In this document: one piece after another, positions 15,997-24,731 of the stretch
Numbering within the stretch: the first letter of the stretch is position 1
Layout: each line of letters opens with the position of its first letter
Assembly: GCA_964498785.1 (NCBI GenBank)
Contig: CAZCJL010000037.1
Span: forward strand, 1 to 54,643
Direction: 5' to 3'
Length of the DNA stretch: 54,643 nt
Source: Mariaggregatimicrobium sp964498785
GTDB taxonomy: Bacteria > Zhuqueibacterota > Zhuqueibacteria > Thermofontimicrobiales > Thiofontviventaceae
The notes under the pieces: generated by a model
Seen by the model: only the letters and a program-made list of their open reading frames with translations
Database searches by the model: none
Told to the model about the DNA's origin: nothing
Translations under genes and position numbers: made by a program

Positions 15997-18125
15997 TTGA
16001 TTATTCGATTTGGATATTTTAACCGGGGATTATTTTTAAGTATTTCTTTTCTTAGATATTCGTAATAAGCATCTTTATCCAATTGACTGACATCGACTTT
16101 TTCTACTTCTTCTGCCTGTTCAGTAATTTCTGTTAGCTCGGCTGACACTTGTTCTTCTGTTTCAACAGTCTCCTGTTGTTTTTTGTCCTCATCTGCTTCT
16201 GACTTTGCTTTCTCAACGGCATCTAATTTCTTTTTGACGCGTTTTGCATAATCCGTGTCCGGGTATTCATCCACAATGCGTTGATAGGTCTCCATTGCTT
16301 TATTGTTATTGTGCAGGTTATTGTCATAAATCCAGCCAATTGCGAACAGCGATTTAGTCGCAAAGGATGATTCCGGATTATTTTCTGCAATCTGTGTAAA
16401 TTTAGATAGTGCGAGATTATAATTTTGATTATCGAGGTATTGTTTCTCTGCGTCCTGAAAAAGTTCGAGCAGTTGCTCATCCAGCGATTTTTGCGGTTTG
16501 ATCCCCAATTGTTTTCTGGCTTTTGCGGCGTATTCTGTATTGGGATAGGCAGCAAGTAATTCACGATAAATTGAATCTGCGGCGACCGTATCCTTTTTAA
16601 TATTTTCAAAAATATAACCAATGGAATATATTGCCTTGGATAGGATTTTATCCGTTGTGTCCCGTTCCAGTACATCCAGGTACTCGAAAAGTGCGGAATC
16701 CGGCTGATTGAATTCGAATAAATAAATTTCGGCTAACATCAATTTATCTTTGATCAATTCTTCTTCAGGCGTTCCAAGTTTACCTGTTTTTAAAACAAAT
16801 TTTTGTGATCTTTTATTTTCTTCGTTGCGGGGGTTTTGGATGTCATCACCGGGAAATAAGTCATCCCTGTTTTGGCCGTAACCAAGGCTATCTTGTAATA
16901 GACTGTCCTGCAGGATGGAATCAACAAGCGTTGAATCTAAAAAATCCTGGGGATCGTCCAACGCAACCAGAACAGAGTCGACCTCAAGGCTATCCATTAC
17001 AGCAGCAACGGAATCGCCGGCTGCGATTCGTCTTTGCTGTTCCTGAATATCTTTTTTTAAAGCCAGTAAGTTTTGAATGTTTTTGCTGCTTGCTTTTGCG
17101 GCCTCTGCGACTTCAGAGCGGCTGTTTTCTTTCACAGAAAGATCATAATACTCTTTGGCTTGTTCATAGTCTGATTTATCTATCTGGTAAATATATCCCA
17201 GTTGATAATACGCTTTGGCAGAAGCGTCTTTTGCTTGAGTTGTTCGCTTGTTTTCATCCTGTGTAATTGATTCATACCATTCAATCGCGTTTGAAACGTC
17301 GTCTTTTTGATAGAGGCAGTGTGCGATTTCCAACTTACAAAGCGGCCAGTTATCTTCATTGTTGAAATCACCCAGCAGGTCGGTAAAAATATCAATAGCC
17401 TTATCGTATTGCTTAAGTTCTTTATTTGCCAGCCCAGATTTAAACTGGGCCTCAAACTCGGTTTCCGGAGTTGTACTGTATTTTTTTGCTTTTTCAAATG
17501 CAGTGGCCGCTGCTGCATAATCTTTTAATTCGAGATAACATGCCCCCACTTGATAATATGCCTGGGATCGCATCGATTTATCTTTGGCATTTTTAGCGGC
17601 AATTTCGTACTCACCAACAGCACGAATATAATCGTCCTTGTGAAAATGCAAGTTGCCGAGCAAAAATTGAGCTTCGTCTATAATTTCGCGGTCAGCTTTT
17701 TGGATCATAATACTTTGAAAATTTCGCTCTGCTGTTTCATAATCGCGCAATTCTGTATGTGTTTTACCAAGCCATAACCGTGCTTCCGGGACAAATTCGC
17801 TTTGCGGATAATTCTGGATCAACTCTTCAAATTTTCGCTTTGCCTTGCGGTATTCTGTTTGGTAATAAAAACTTTTTCCTAACAAAAACAACGCGTCATC
17901 GACATATTTGCTTTTCGGGTAAAACTCTAATAATTTAGATGCTTTTTTAATCGCCTGCTCATATTTTTGGCGGGTCGCGGAGGAAATTTGTTCATCCGTG
18001 CTTTTTTTACGCTCGTCTTCTGCTTCTTTAAAAGATTTTTTTGCATTGAAGAAGGTGTTGTAATATGCACATCCTCCCAAAAGCAAAAGAGTCGTAACGA
18101 TAATTGTTATAATCGCTTTGTTCAT
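15993..18125 (-). CDS. Large TPR lipoprotein (BamD/YbgF-like repeats)
   Basis: The 710-residue product has a lipobox (LLGGCAYYNTFFNA, Cys19) and at least ten tetratricopeptide-type repeats with YPKSKYVDDALFLLGKSFY-like phrases. In the middle is an Asp/Ser-rich linker (about residues 375-415) with a run of DSLL/DS.LVDS repeats. After it come further repeats and an acidic Glu/Lys tail. The opening CAYYNTFFNAKKSF is characteristic of tol-pal/BamD-like repeat lipoproteins in this lineage. It shares ATGA overlaps with the sirtuin gene upstream and with pyrK downstream. It probably scaffolds envelope proteins; the precise partner is unknown. Confidence 0.75.
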   Translation of the reverse strand: MNKAIITIIVTTLLLLGGCAYYNTFFNAKKSFKEAEDERKKSTDEQISSATRQKYEQAIKKASKLLEFYPKSKYVDDALFLLGKSFYYQTEYRKAKRKFEELIQNYPQSEFVPEARLWLGKTHTELRDYETAERNFQSIMIQKADREIIDEAQFLLGNLHFHKDDYIRAVGEYEIAAKNAKDKSMRSQAYYQVGACYLELKDYAAAATAFEKAKKYSTTPETEFEAQFKSGLANKELKQYDKAIDIFTDLLGDFNNEDNWPLCKLEIAHCLYQKDDVSNAIEWYESITQDENKRTTQAKDASAKAYYQLGYIYQIDKSDYEQAKEYYDLSVKENSRSEVAEAAKASSKNIQNLLALKKDIQEQQRRIAAGDSVAAVMDSLEVDSVLVALDDPQDFLDSTLVDSILQDSLLQDSLGYGQNRDDLFPGDDIQNPRNEENKRSQKFVLKTGKLGTPEEELIKDKLMLAEIYLFEFNQPDSALFEYLDVLERDTTDKILSKAIYSIGYIFENIKKDTVAADSIYRELLAAYPNTEYAAKARKQLGIKPQKSLDEQLLELFQDAEKQYLDNQNYNLALSKFTQIAENNPESSFATKSLFAIGWIYDNNLHNNNKAMETYQRIVDEYPDTDYAKRVKKKLDAVEKAKSEADEDKKQQETVETEEQVSAELTEITEQAEEVEKVDVSQLDKDAYYEYLRKEILKNNPRLKYPNRIIK

Positions 18126-18856
18126 GATTGAGCTAAAATCTTAAGTAATTGTGGTAAAATTTCTCCCGATTTTCCGATGATTGACTCATTGACATGGTTG
18201 GAAATAACTGTAGGTTCAAAATTAATTTCAACGACAAAAGCGCCTGCTTGTATCGCCTCACCAGGAAGCGATGCCGCAGGATGAACCAGCGCAGAAGTCC
18301 CTATAGTCAAAAACATTTCGCAACGTTGTGAGGCTTCAAATGCCATTCGCAATTCGCGTTCCGGTAGCATTTCGCCAAACCATACAACATCCGGTCGAAC
18401 CAATCCACCGCATGAGCAGTGGGGAACTGTAACGTCCTCACATTTTAATTCATCATCAGAAAAATGTCTATTACAATCAACGCAACGGTTGCGTGTTATG
18501 TTCCCGTGCAACTCGTAAATATTTTTGTTACCAGCGCGTTGATGCAAATTATCAACATTCTGGGTTATAAGCGAAAAATCCGGGTAATGTACTTCTAATT
18601 CTGCCAACGCATGATGTCCCGCGTTGGGTTGCACATTTTGAATAATATTTTTACGGTAGCGGTACCAATCCCACACGAGTTCAGGATTTTTAATGAATGC
18701 GTTAAAATTTGCTAATTCCTCGGGCCGATATTTTTTCCACAATCCGTTTTCACCGCGGAAAGTGGGAACCCCGCTTTCGGCAGAAATTCCTGCGCCAGTC
18801 AAAACTGCGACTGATTTTGCTGATTTTAATTTACTGATGAGTTCTTTTGAAAACAT
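18122..18856 (-). CDS. cobB: NAD-dependent protein deacylase (sirtuin)
   Basis: About 244 residues from ATG 18856, chosen because AAGGA is 6 bases upstream and the protein then begins at the usual point before the Rossmann fold. NAD-binding GAGISAESGVPTFRG and TQNVDNLH are present, catalytic His118 lies in ELHGN, and zinc ligands are Cys125, Cys128, Cys147 and Cys149. The Y65-x-x-R68 pair matches the class III (SIRT5/CobB-like) motif that favours acidic acyl groups, so desuccinylation is plausible as well as deacetylation. It heads a strictly overlapped operon with a TPR lipoprotein, pyrK, pyrD and cdsA. Confidence 0.93.
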   Translation of the reverse strand: MFSKELISKLKSAKSVAVLTGAGISAESGVPTFRGENGLWKKYRPEELANFNAFIKNPELVWDWYRYRKNIIQNVQPNAGHHALAELEVHYPDFSLITQNVDNLHQRAGNKNIYELHGNITRNRCVDCNRHFSDDELKCEDVTVPHCSCGGLVRPDVVWFGEMLPERELRMAFEASQRCEMFLTIGTSALVHPAASLPGEAIQAGAFVVEINFEPTVISNHVNESIIGKSGEILPQLLKILAQS

Positions 18857-18909
18857 ATTTGTCCTTAAAAATAAACCACAGATTTCACAGAAGACGCAGA
18901 TGAAATCAA

Positions 18910-19395
18910 TCAATTTGTTGTCTGCATCATTGCTTTTTCCAAATCATAAGACACTTCGATTGGAATAAAATATTCAGAAGGATATAAATAATCCTAACCA
19001 CTTTCATCAATAATGCGTATATCACCCAATTCTATTGCATCAGCATCTGGTATTTTTCTATATATTTTATAGAGTTCCAAAGATACAGGATAATTCTCAT
19101 TTTTAATACACACCACAAATTTAGTTGTGAAACAATTTTTTGTATTCATCGCGCTATTCCAAGTAACGTTTACGTTTAAATTCTTTTTACCAATGCCATG
19201 AGCTTCATAACAATGTAATTCTGCAATTTTAATTTCTCCATTTGAAAGGCGGACACGTGCTAATCCTTTTAGTTTTTTCCAGTTACCTTTACCATAAGTT
19301 TTTTTAAGACGGGATATTTCTCGAATTGAATGTCCACTGGCAATGAACTCAATATATCGGATAATATATAGTTTAATATATAAAAAAATAAACAA
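18910..19395 (-). pseudogene. Conserved hypothetical protein interrupted by an in-frame TAG
   Basis: The open part (18994-19395, 133 residues) reads SGHSIREISRLKKTYGKGNW, then AELHCYEAHGIGKK, then KFVVCIKNENYPVSLELYKI, and ends in RIIDESG before TAG at 18994-18996. The same frame continues 27 more residues (DYLYPSEYFIPIEVSYDLEK...) to TGA at 18910. From memory, relatives continue ...DESGEDYLYP, so the TAG replaces a glutamate codon. The protein has no signal peptide. The N-terminus is uncertain, with only a TTG at 19395 and no good ribosome site. Function is unknown. It may be a recent nonsense allele, a read-through gene or a sequence error. Confidence 0.6.
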
Positions 19396-19557
19396 GATGC
19401 AAATATATTTTTGGATAGCCGGATCTATGAATCAGCACCCGTAAATATCCACATTTCTTTTCGACAATAATCAGTGAAACATAACATCCTGTGAAACGTA
19501 AAACTGACAAATTAACATTAAATTCATTCAGTTAGTTAAAGAGCGACGGAGAGTATA

Positions 19558-20679
19558 ATGAAACGTAAACAAGCAATATTGGCGGTTATTTTGATAGGTG
19601 GTATGATTTTTATGAAGTTTGGATGCGCCGGAGGAAACGCCGAAGGTAATAAAGAAATAAAAAACGAAGCAACCCTGCCGGATTCTTCTAAAATGAAAGA
19701 CGATAATAAGCAAGCCAAAATGGATGAAGATTTAATACCGGTTGAAGTAACCACAGTGAACCAGGGAGAAATTGCCTCTTATTTGCTGCTAAGTTCAAAC
19801 CTCGAAACTGAGAAAATGGCGGATGTTTTTTCGCGAGTACAGGGACTTGTTGAAAAATTATATGTTGAAGAAGGTGACTATGTAAAAAAAGGTCAGACAT
19901 TGATGCAATTAGAAGCAGATGAATATGCACTGGCAGAAGAAAAGGCGCGAATTAATTATGAGCAGCAAAAAGGCGTGTTCGAGCGTATTAGCTCGATGTA
20001 CAATAAAGAATTGTTAAGCAAAGACGAATTTGAACAATCGAAATTCGCACTTGATGGCGCACGTATTGAATGGGAACAGGCAAAACTTAATCTTAATTAT
20101 ACGAAAATTGCCTCGCCAATTAATGGCGTTGTTGTGGACAGGACACGTAAAATTGGTGATCGCATTCAAGCGATAGACAAATTGTTTACTGTAATCAATA
20201 CCGAAGAAATGATTGTGATTGTATATGTACCAGAAAAGGAAATTCTGAACATTAAAAAAGGGCAAATGGCGTATGTTGTTTCCACCAATATTCAGAATCA
20301 AAGATTCCCGGGATGGGTGAAGCGGGTCAGTCCGGCCGTGGATCCGCAAAGCGGGACTTTTAAAGTAACTGTTGGAGTTAATAATAAACAAAACAAATTG
20401 CGCCCGGGCATGTTTGTGAGCGTTCATATCGTGACCGCAACACATGATGACGCCATCTTAATCCCCAAAACCGCGATTGTGTATGAAAATGAAGCCATGA
20501 ATGTATTTGTGGTTCGTGATTCAGTAGCTCATAAAGTGCTACTAAATGTTGGATTCCAGGATTACGAAAAAGTCGAATCGCTTGATGGTATCGAACCGGG
20601 AGAAAAGGTGATCGTTGTGGGGCAGGCTGGATTAAAGGATAAAACCAGGGTAAATCCGGTTTTTGAGCGTAATTTATAG
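19558..20679 (+). CDS. RND efflux periplasmic adaptor (membrane fusion protein), lipoprotein
   Basis: The 373-residue product has a lipobox-like FGC (Cys23) after a hydrophobic signal. The HlyD/AcrA architecture follows: half-lipoyl motif VQGLVEKLYVEEGDYVKKGQ (about 98-117), a short helical hairpin, IASPINGVVVDR as the second lipoyl half, a barrel with SPAVDPQSGTFKV, and the membrane-proximal C-terminal domain. It bridges the inner-membrane permeases encoded next to an outer-membrane channel. GGAG lies 6 bases before ATG. It is the first gene of the efflux operon. Confidence 0.92.
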   Translation: MKRKQAILAVILIGGMIFMKFGCAGGNAEGNKEIKNEATLPDSSKMKDDNKQAKMDEDLIPVEVTTVNQGEIASYLLLSSNLETEKMADVFSRVQGLVEKLYVEEGDYVKKGQTLMQLEADEYALAEEKARINYEQQKGVFERISSMYNKELLSKDEFEQSKFALDGARIEWEQAKLNLNYTKIASPINGVVVDRTRKIGDRIQAIDKLFTVINTEEMIVIVYVPEKEILNIKKGQMAYVVSTNIQNQRFPGWVKRVSPAVDPQSGTFKVTVGVNNKQNKLRPGMFVSVHIVTATHDDAILIPKTAIVYENEAMNVFVVRDSVAHKVLLNVGFQDYEKVESLDGIEPGEKVIVVGQAGLKDKTRVNPVFERNL

Positions 20680-20715
20680 AATCACAGGGATTTCAAATTT
20701 TAATCAGGACTAAAA

Positions 20716-23700
20716 ATGAAACATTCAGATAAATTAGCGAATGCAGCCGGCAATCAGCGAAATACGTTCTTCACATTCACTACAACTCGTCCGGTTGCTA
20801 TTTTAATGGTGGTGATTGGAGTCGTTGTGTTTGGTTGGATTTCCTACAAACAATTACCTTTGAATTTAATGCCTGAAATCAGCTACCCCTCATTAACAGT
20901 TCGTACCGAATATGCAGGCACTGCTCCGGAAGAGATGGAAACGACAATATCCCGGCCGGTTGAACAGGCGCTTGGTGTTGTGGATAATTTAGTGAGTCTC
21001 AGCTCAATTTCCAAAGCTGATCAATCAGATGTTAAACTGGAGTTTACCTGGGATGCGGATATGAACAAAGCCACATCTGATGTGCGGGAAAAACTGGATC
21101 ATGTGTTTTTACCGGAAGAGGTAAAACGACCGCTGATTTTACGTTACGATCCGTCGCTTGATCCCATTATGCGGCTGGGACTTTACGGGAAAGCCTCTCT
21201 TTTTTATATGCGATATCTGGCAGAAGAAGAATTGAAGCGAATTTTAGAATCAGTGGAGGGAGTAGCTGCTGTTAAGATAAAAGGAGGTCTGGAAGAAGAA
21301 ATTCGCGTCGAGATGGATGAACAGAAGCTGACGCTTATCGGAATCGATATTCAGCAGGTGAAAACACGGCTGGCGCAGGAAAATGTCAATTTAGCCGGTG
21401 GTAATCTAAAGGAAGGGCAAACAGAATATCTGGTTCGTACGCTCAATGAGTTCAAAAATATCGAAGAGATTGCAGAAGTTGTGATTGGTACCTGGAATGG
21501 CCGGGAAATTAAAATTCGCGATGTGGGTGTCGTGAAACGCACGAACAAGGATCGCGAAATTATCACCCGAATCAACGGCCAGGAAAGTGTAGAAATTGAA
21601 GTTTACAAAGAAGCGGACGCCAATATTGTGGCTGTAGCAAAACGGGTTGCGGACAAAGTTTTTGGAACGGCCGCGCAGCAGGCTTTTGTACAACAATTGG
21701 AACAGAGTAATAAGGAGCAGGCTGAAAAGACGGACGAAGAAGCAAAAGATTCTGAGAAAAAAAAGAGCCCGGATGAGACTCCACCAGGTGATGATTTGCG
21801 CACCAGAATGATGACAAATTATATTGCATATAATCTTCCGGAAGGAATTCAAATTGATAAATTATCCGATCAATCAATTTTTATCGAAAATTCTGTCAAT
21901 GAAGTAAAAAAAACAGCTATTATCGGTGGTATTTTGGCGATAATTATATTATTCATCTTTTTGCGAAATTTTACAGCCACCATGATTGTGGGTGTTTCCA
22001 TCCCGATCTCCATTATCGCCACGTTCGCGCCGATGAAAATGTTCGATGTATCGTTGAATATCATGTCTCTGGGCGGATTGGCATTGGGGATCGGAATGTT
22101 GGTTGATAATTCGATTGTAGTTTTGGAAAGCATTGCACGTTGTCGTGAAGAAGGGGATAATTTGATACAGGCAACTATTCGCGGCGTCGGCGAAGTCGGT
22201 GGTGCAGTGTTCGCCGCGACATTGACAACGGTTGCCGTGTTTTTCCCCATTGTGTTTGTCCAGGGGGTCGCCGGACAAATTTTCGGGAATCTTGCCTTGA
22301 CCGTCGTTTTTTCATTGCTGGCATCGTTGGCAGTCGCTCTGTTTTTAATTCCGATGTTATCATCCAGACAATCTGAAAAATTCGTTTCAGGCATTCAAAT
22401 TACGGAGCTATTCAAAAAGAATATCTTTTTCTTTTCGACGGAAGCACAGATTAATTCTCTCCTAAGCGGAAATGATGACCGAACGACCGGTCAAAAGTTA
22501 GTAACTGCGCTTTATATTTTTCTGAAAACCATTGGATTGATTCTCGTTAAATTTGCAATGAGTCTGGGCGCATTGATTGTATTTCTGATAAAGCATCTTT
22601 TTCTGTTGCTGGTATTTATTGTCATGCCGATTTTTGCACTACTGCGCGTGACCGGATTAATAAAATTACGAATCAGCGAAAAAATGAAGGCAATCGCCGC
22701 GAATCCGATTTTCTGGAAACTGAGCTATATCCCGGAGATTTGGGGCACGTTTCTTGTCGCCAATGCAGTGCCTGGGTTTTACGGAGACCTTGCCAATATT
22801 CGGAATAAATTTGTTAATATAAGCTGGTGGAAGATAATTCTAAATATCGTGTTGTTGCCTGTATATTTCGTGTTTTACATTTTGAAATTCATCACGCTTT
22901 ATTTTATTGAAATTGTATTTCGATTCTTTCACGTTTTTATTACAAGTTCCGGAATATTTGTAAAAGGATTTATGCTGCTTGTAAGACTAATTTTTACAGT
23001 TCCGATGAAGTTAGTTGTTTCTGGTTTTAACGCCGGCTACAACATATTGGAAAAGTTCTATCCAAAAATATTGATCTATAGTTTAAATAATCGCTGGTCG
23101 GTGATTGGCGTAATGGCGGTATTCTTTTTATTTAGCCTGTTCATTATTGTGCCGAATCTTGGTAGTGAGCTGATACCAGAAGTGCACCAGGGAGAATTTA
23201 ATCTGGATGTGACGATGCCTGTCGGAACGCCCGTGGAAAAAACAGACGCCAGGTTGGTCGAAATTCAGGATTTTTTACAGAATCAGAAAGGAGTCGACAA
23301 AGTTGGCGCTGTTATCGGTACGGACAAGACCACGAGCACCGAAAGTGAACAAGGCGAGCATACTGCAAAAATAACAGTGACTCTCGAACGTACAAGTAAT
23401 GTTGTTGTTCAGGAGGAACGGCTGATTGACATAATTCGTAAAGAAATGAAAAAACGTTCTGGTATTCAGTCGAAAATTTCGCGACCCGTGCTATTTAGTT
23501 TTAAAACTCCGGTTGAAGTAGAAATACATGGTTATAATTTAATCAAATTACAATCCATCGCCCGCCAGCTCGAGGAAGATATGCAGCAAATTACCGGTTT
23601 ATTTGATGTGAAATCGAATGTTCAACGGGGAAATCCTGAAGTACAAATCATTTATGATCGCCCGCTACTTTCGCATTTTGGGCTCAATATTCGCGATGTC

Positions 23701-24564
23701 GCGGCAATTGTCAGAAATAAAGTTCGCGGAGACGTGGCCACTGAGTTTAAGGATGAAGACCGTAAGATCGATATCCTGGTCAGGTTGAAAGAAGAAGATA
23801 AAGAAAGTATTAACGATTTGCGTCGCTTAATTATTAATCCGGGGGGAGAAAGACCCATTCCGCTGGAGGCTATTGCTGATATTCGAGTGACAGAAGGTCC
23901 GGCGGAAATTCGTCGTGTGGATCAGCAAAGAACTGCATTGATTAGCGCTAATATCAGCGGTCGTGATTTGGGATCGGTAGGCGAGGATATTTACCAACTC
24001 CTGCGAAATACCGAGATGCCGACAGACTTTACATTTACCCTGGCTGGCCAAAATAAAGAAATGCAGACTTCGTTGAATAGTCTGAAAATGGCGTTGGCGC
24101 TGGCAATCTTTTTGGTATACATTGTAATGGCGTCGCAATTTGAATCACTGGTTCATCCGTTTGTGATTATTTTTACAATTCCTTTGGCGTTAATCGGTGT
24201 GTTTATTTTTCTTTATATTTTACAAATTCCCTTAAGTATAGTTGTTTTCCTCGGTATCATTATGCTATCCGGCATTGTTGTTAATAATGCCATTGTGCTT
24301 GTGGACTATATTAACCAGTTGCAGGCTCGCGGTATGCAAAAGTTCGATGCCATCGTGGAGGCCGGGAAAGTGCGTTTACGCCCGATTTTGATGACGACCT
24401 TAACCACTGTTTTAGGCTTGTTGCCCATGGCGATCGGTATGGGAGACGGCGCTGAAATACGAAAACCAATGGCAATTACCGTGATTATTGGTCTGCTGAC
24501 TGCGACAATTTTAACGTTGGTGGTTATTCCGACTGTTTATAGTGTTGTGGATCGAAAAGAATAG
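20716..24564 (+). CDS. RND efflux permease with large hydrophobic insertion
   Basis: The 1282-residue protein is an AcrB/MdtB-type proton-driven exporter of the inner membrane. Normal features are the N-terminal TM1 (RPVAILMVVIGVVVFGW), the TM4 motif GIGMLVDNSIVVLE with the proton-relay Asp, and the C-terminal half ending in TM12. Two features are odd. A polar Glu/Lys-rich insert lies at about 326-365 in the first periplasmic part. About 235 residues separate TM6 and TM7 (about 552-785), where AcrB has roughly 40; this stretch carries several extra strongly hydrophobic segments (LIVFLIKHLFLLLVFIVMPI, IILNIVLLPVYFVFYILKF). It starts 36 bases after the adaptor gene. Substrate unknown. Confidence 0.9.
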   Translation: MKHSDKLANAAGNQRNTFFTFTTTRPVAILMVVIGVVVFGWISYKQLPLNLMPEISYPSLTVRTEYAGTAPEEMETTISRPVEQALGVVDNLVSLSSISKADQSDVKLEFTWDADMNKATSDVREKLDHVFLPEEVKRPLILRYDPSLDPIMRLGLYGKASLFYMRYLAEEELKRILESVEGVAAVKIKGGLEEEIRVEMDEQKLTLIGIDIQQVKTRLAQENVNLAGGNLKEGQTEYLVRTLNEFKNIEEIAEVVIGTWNGREIKIRDVGVVKRTNKDREIITRINGQESVEIEVYKEADANIVAVAKRVADKVFGTAAQQAFVQQLEQSNKEQAEKTDEEAKDSEKKKSPDETPPGDDLRTRMMTNYIAYNLPEGIQIDKLSDQSIFIENSVNEVKKTAIIGGILAIIILFIFLRNFTATMIVGVSIPISIIATFAPMKMFDVSLNIMSLGGLALGIGMLVDNSIVVLESIARCREEGDNLIQATIRGVGEVGGAVFAATLTTVAVFFPIVFVQGVAGQIFGNLALTVVFSLLASLAVALFLIPMLSSRQSEKFVSGIQITELFKKNIFFFSTEAQINSLLSGNDDRTTGQKLVTALYIFLKTIGLILVKFAMSLGALIVFLIKHLFLLLVFIVMPIFALLRVTGLIKLRISEKMKAIAANPIFWKLSYIPEIWGTFLVANAVPGFYGDLANIRNKFVNISWWKIILNIVLLPVYFVFYILKFITLYFIEIVFRFFHVFITSSGIFVKGFMLLVRLIFTVPMKLVVSGFNAGYNILEKFYPKILIYSLNNRWSVIGVMAVFFLFSLFIIVPNLGSELIPEVHQGEFNLDVTMPVGTPVEKTDARLVEIQDFLQNQKGVDKVGAVIGTDKTTSTESEQGEHTAKITVTLERTSNVVVQEERLIDIIRKEMKKRSGIQSKISRPVLFSFKTPVEVEIHGYNLIKLQSIARQLEEDMQQITGLFDVKSNVQRGNPEVQIIYDRPLLSHFGLNIRDVAAIVRNKVRGDVATEFKDEDRKIDILVRLKEEDKESINDLRRLIINPGGERPIPLEAIADIRVTEGPAEIRRVDQQRTALISANISGRDLGSVGEDIYQLLRNTEMPTDFTFTLAGQNKEMQTSLNSLKMALALAIFLVYIVMASQFESLVHPFVIIFTIPLALIGVFIFLYILQIPLSIVVFLGIIMLSGIVVNNAIVLVDYINQLQARGMQKFDAIVEAGKVRLRPILMTTLTTVLGLLPMAIGMGDGAEIRKPMAITVIIGLLTATILTLVVIPTVYSVVDRKE

Positions 24565-24731
24565 TTGATTTAAAAAGTAAATTATGATCCTGGCTATCGA
24601 AAAAAAAGTTGATAATATTACGACGCAAAGCATCGCAACGAGTTGTAGGCAGAAAAAATGAGGGAGTAGAACCGGGCAGGAAAACTCCCGTTAGTTATAC
24701 GAAAAGATTTTATTACATTTTGAGGTAAATA

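Noticed and set aside
19456..19485. Possible promoter (TTCGAC, 16 bases, TAACAT) before the RND operon
   Set aside because: Both boxes are weak matches and spacing is short; not enough to annotate, and no sigma-54 site is present there either.
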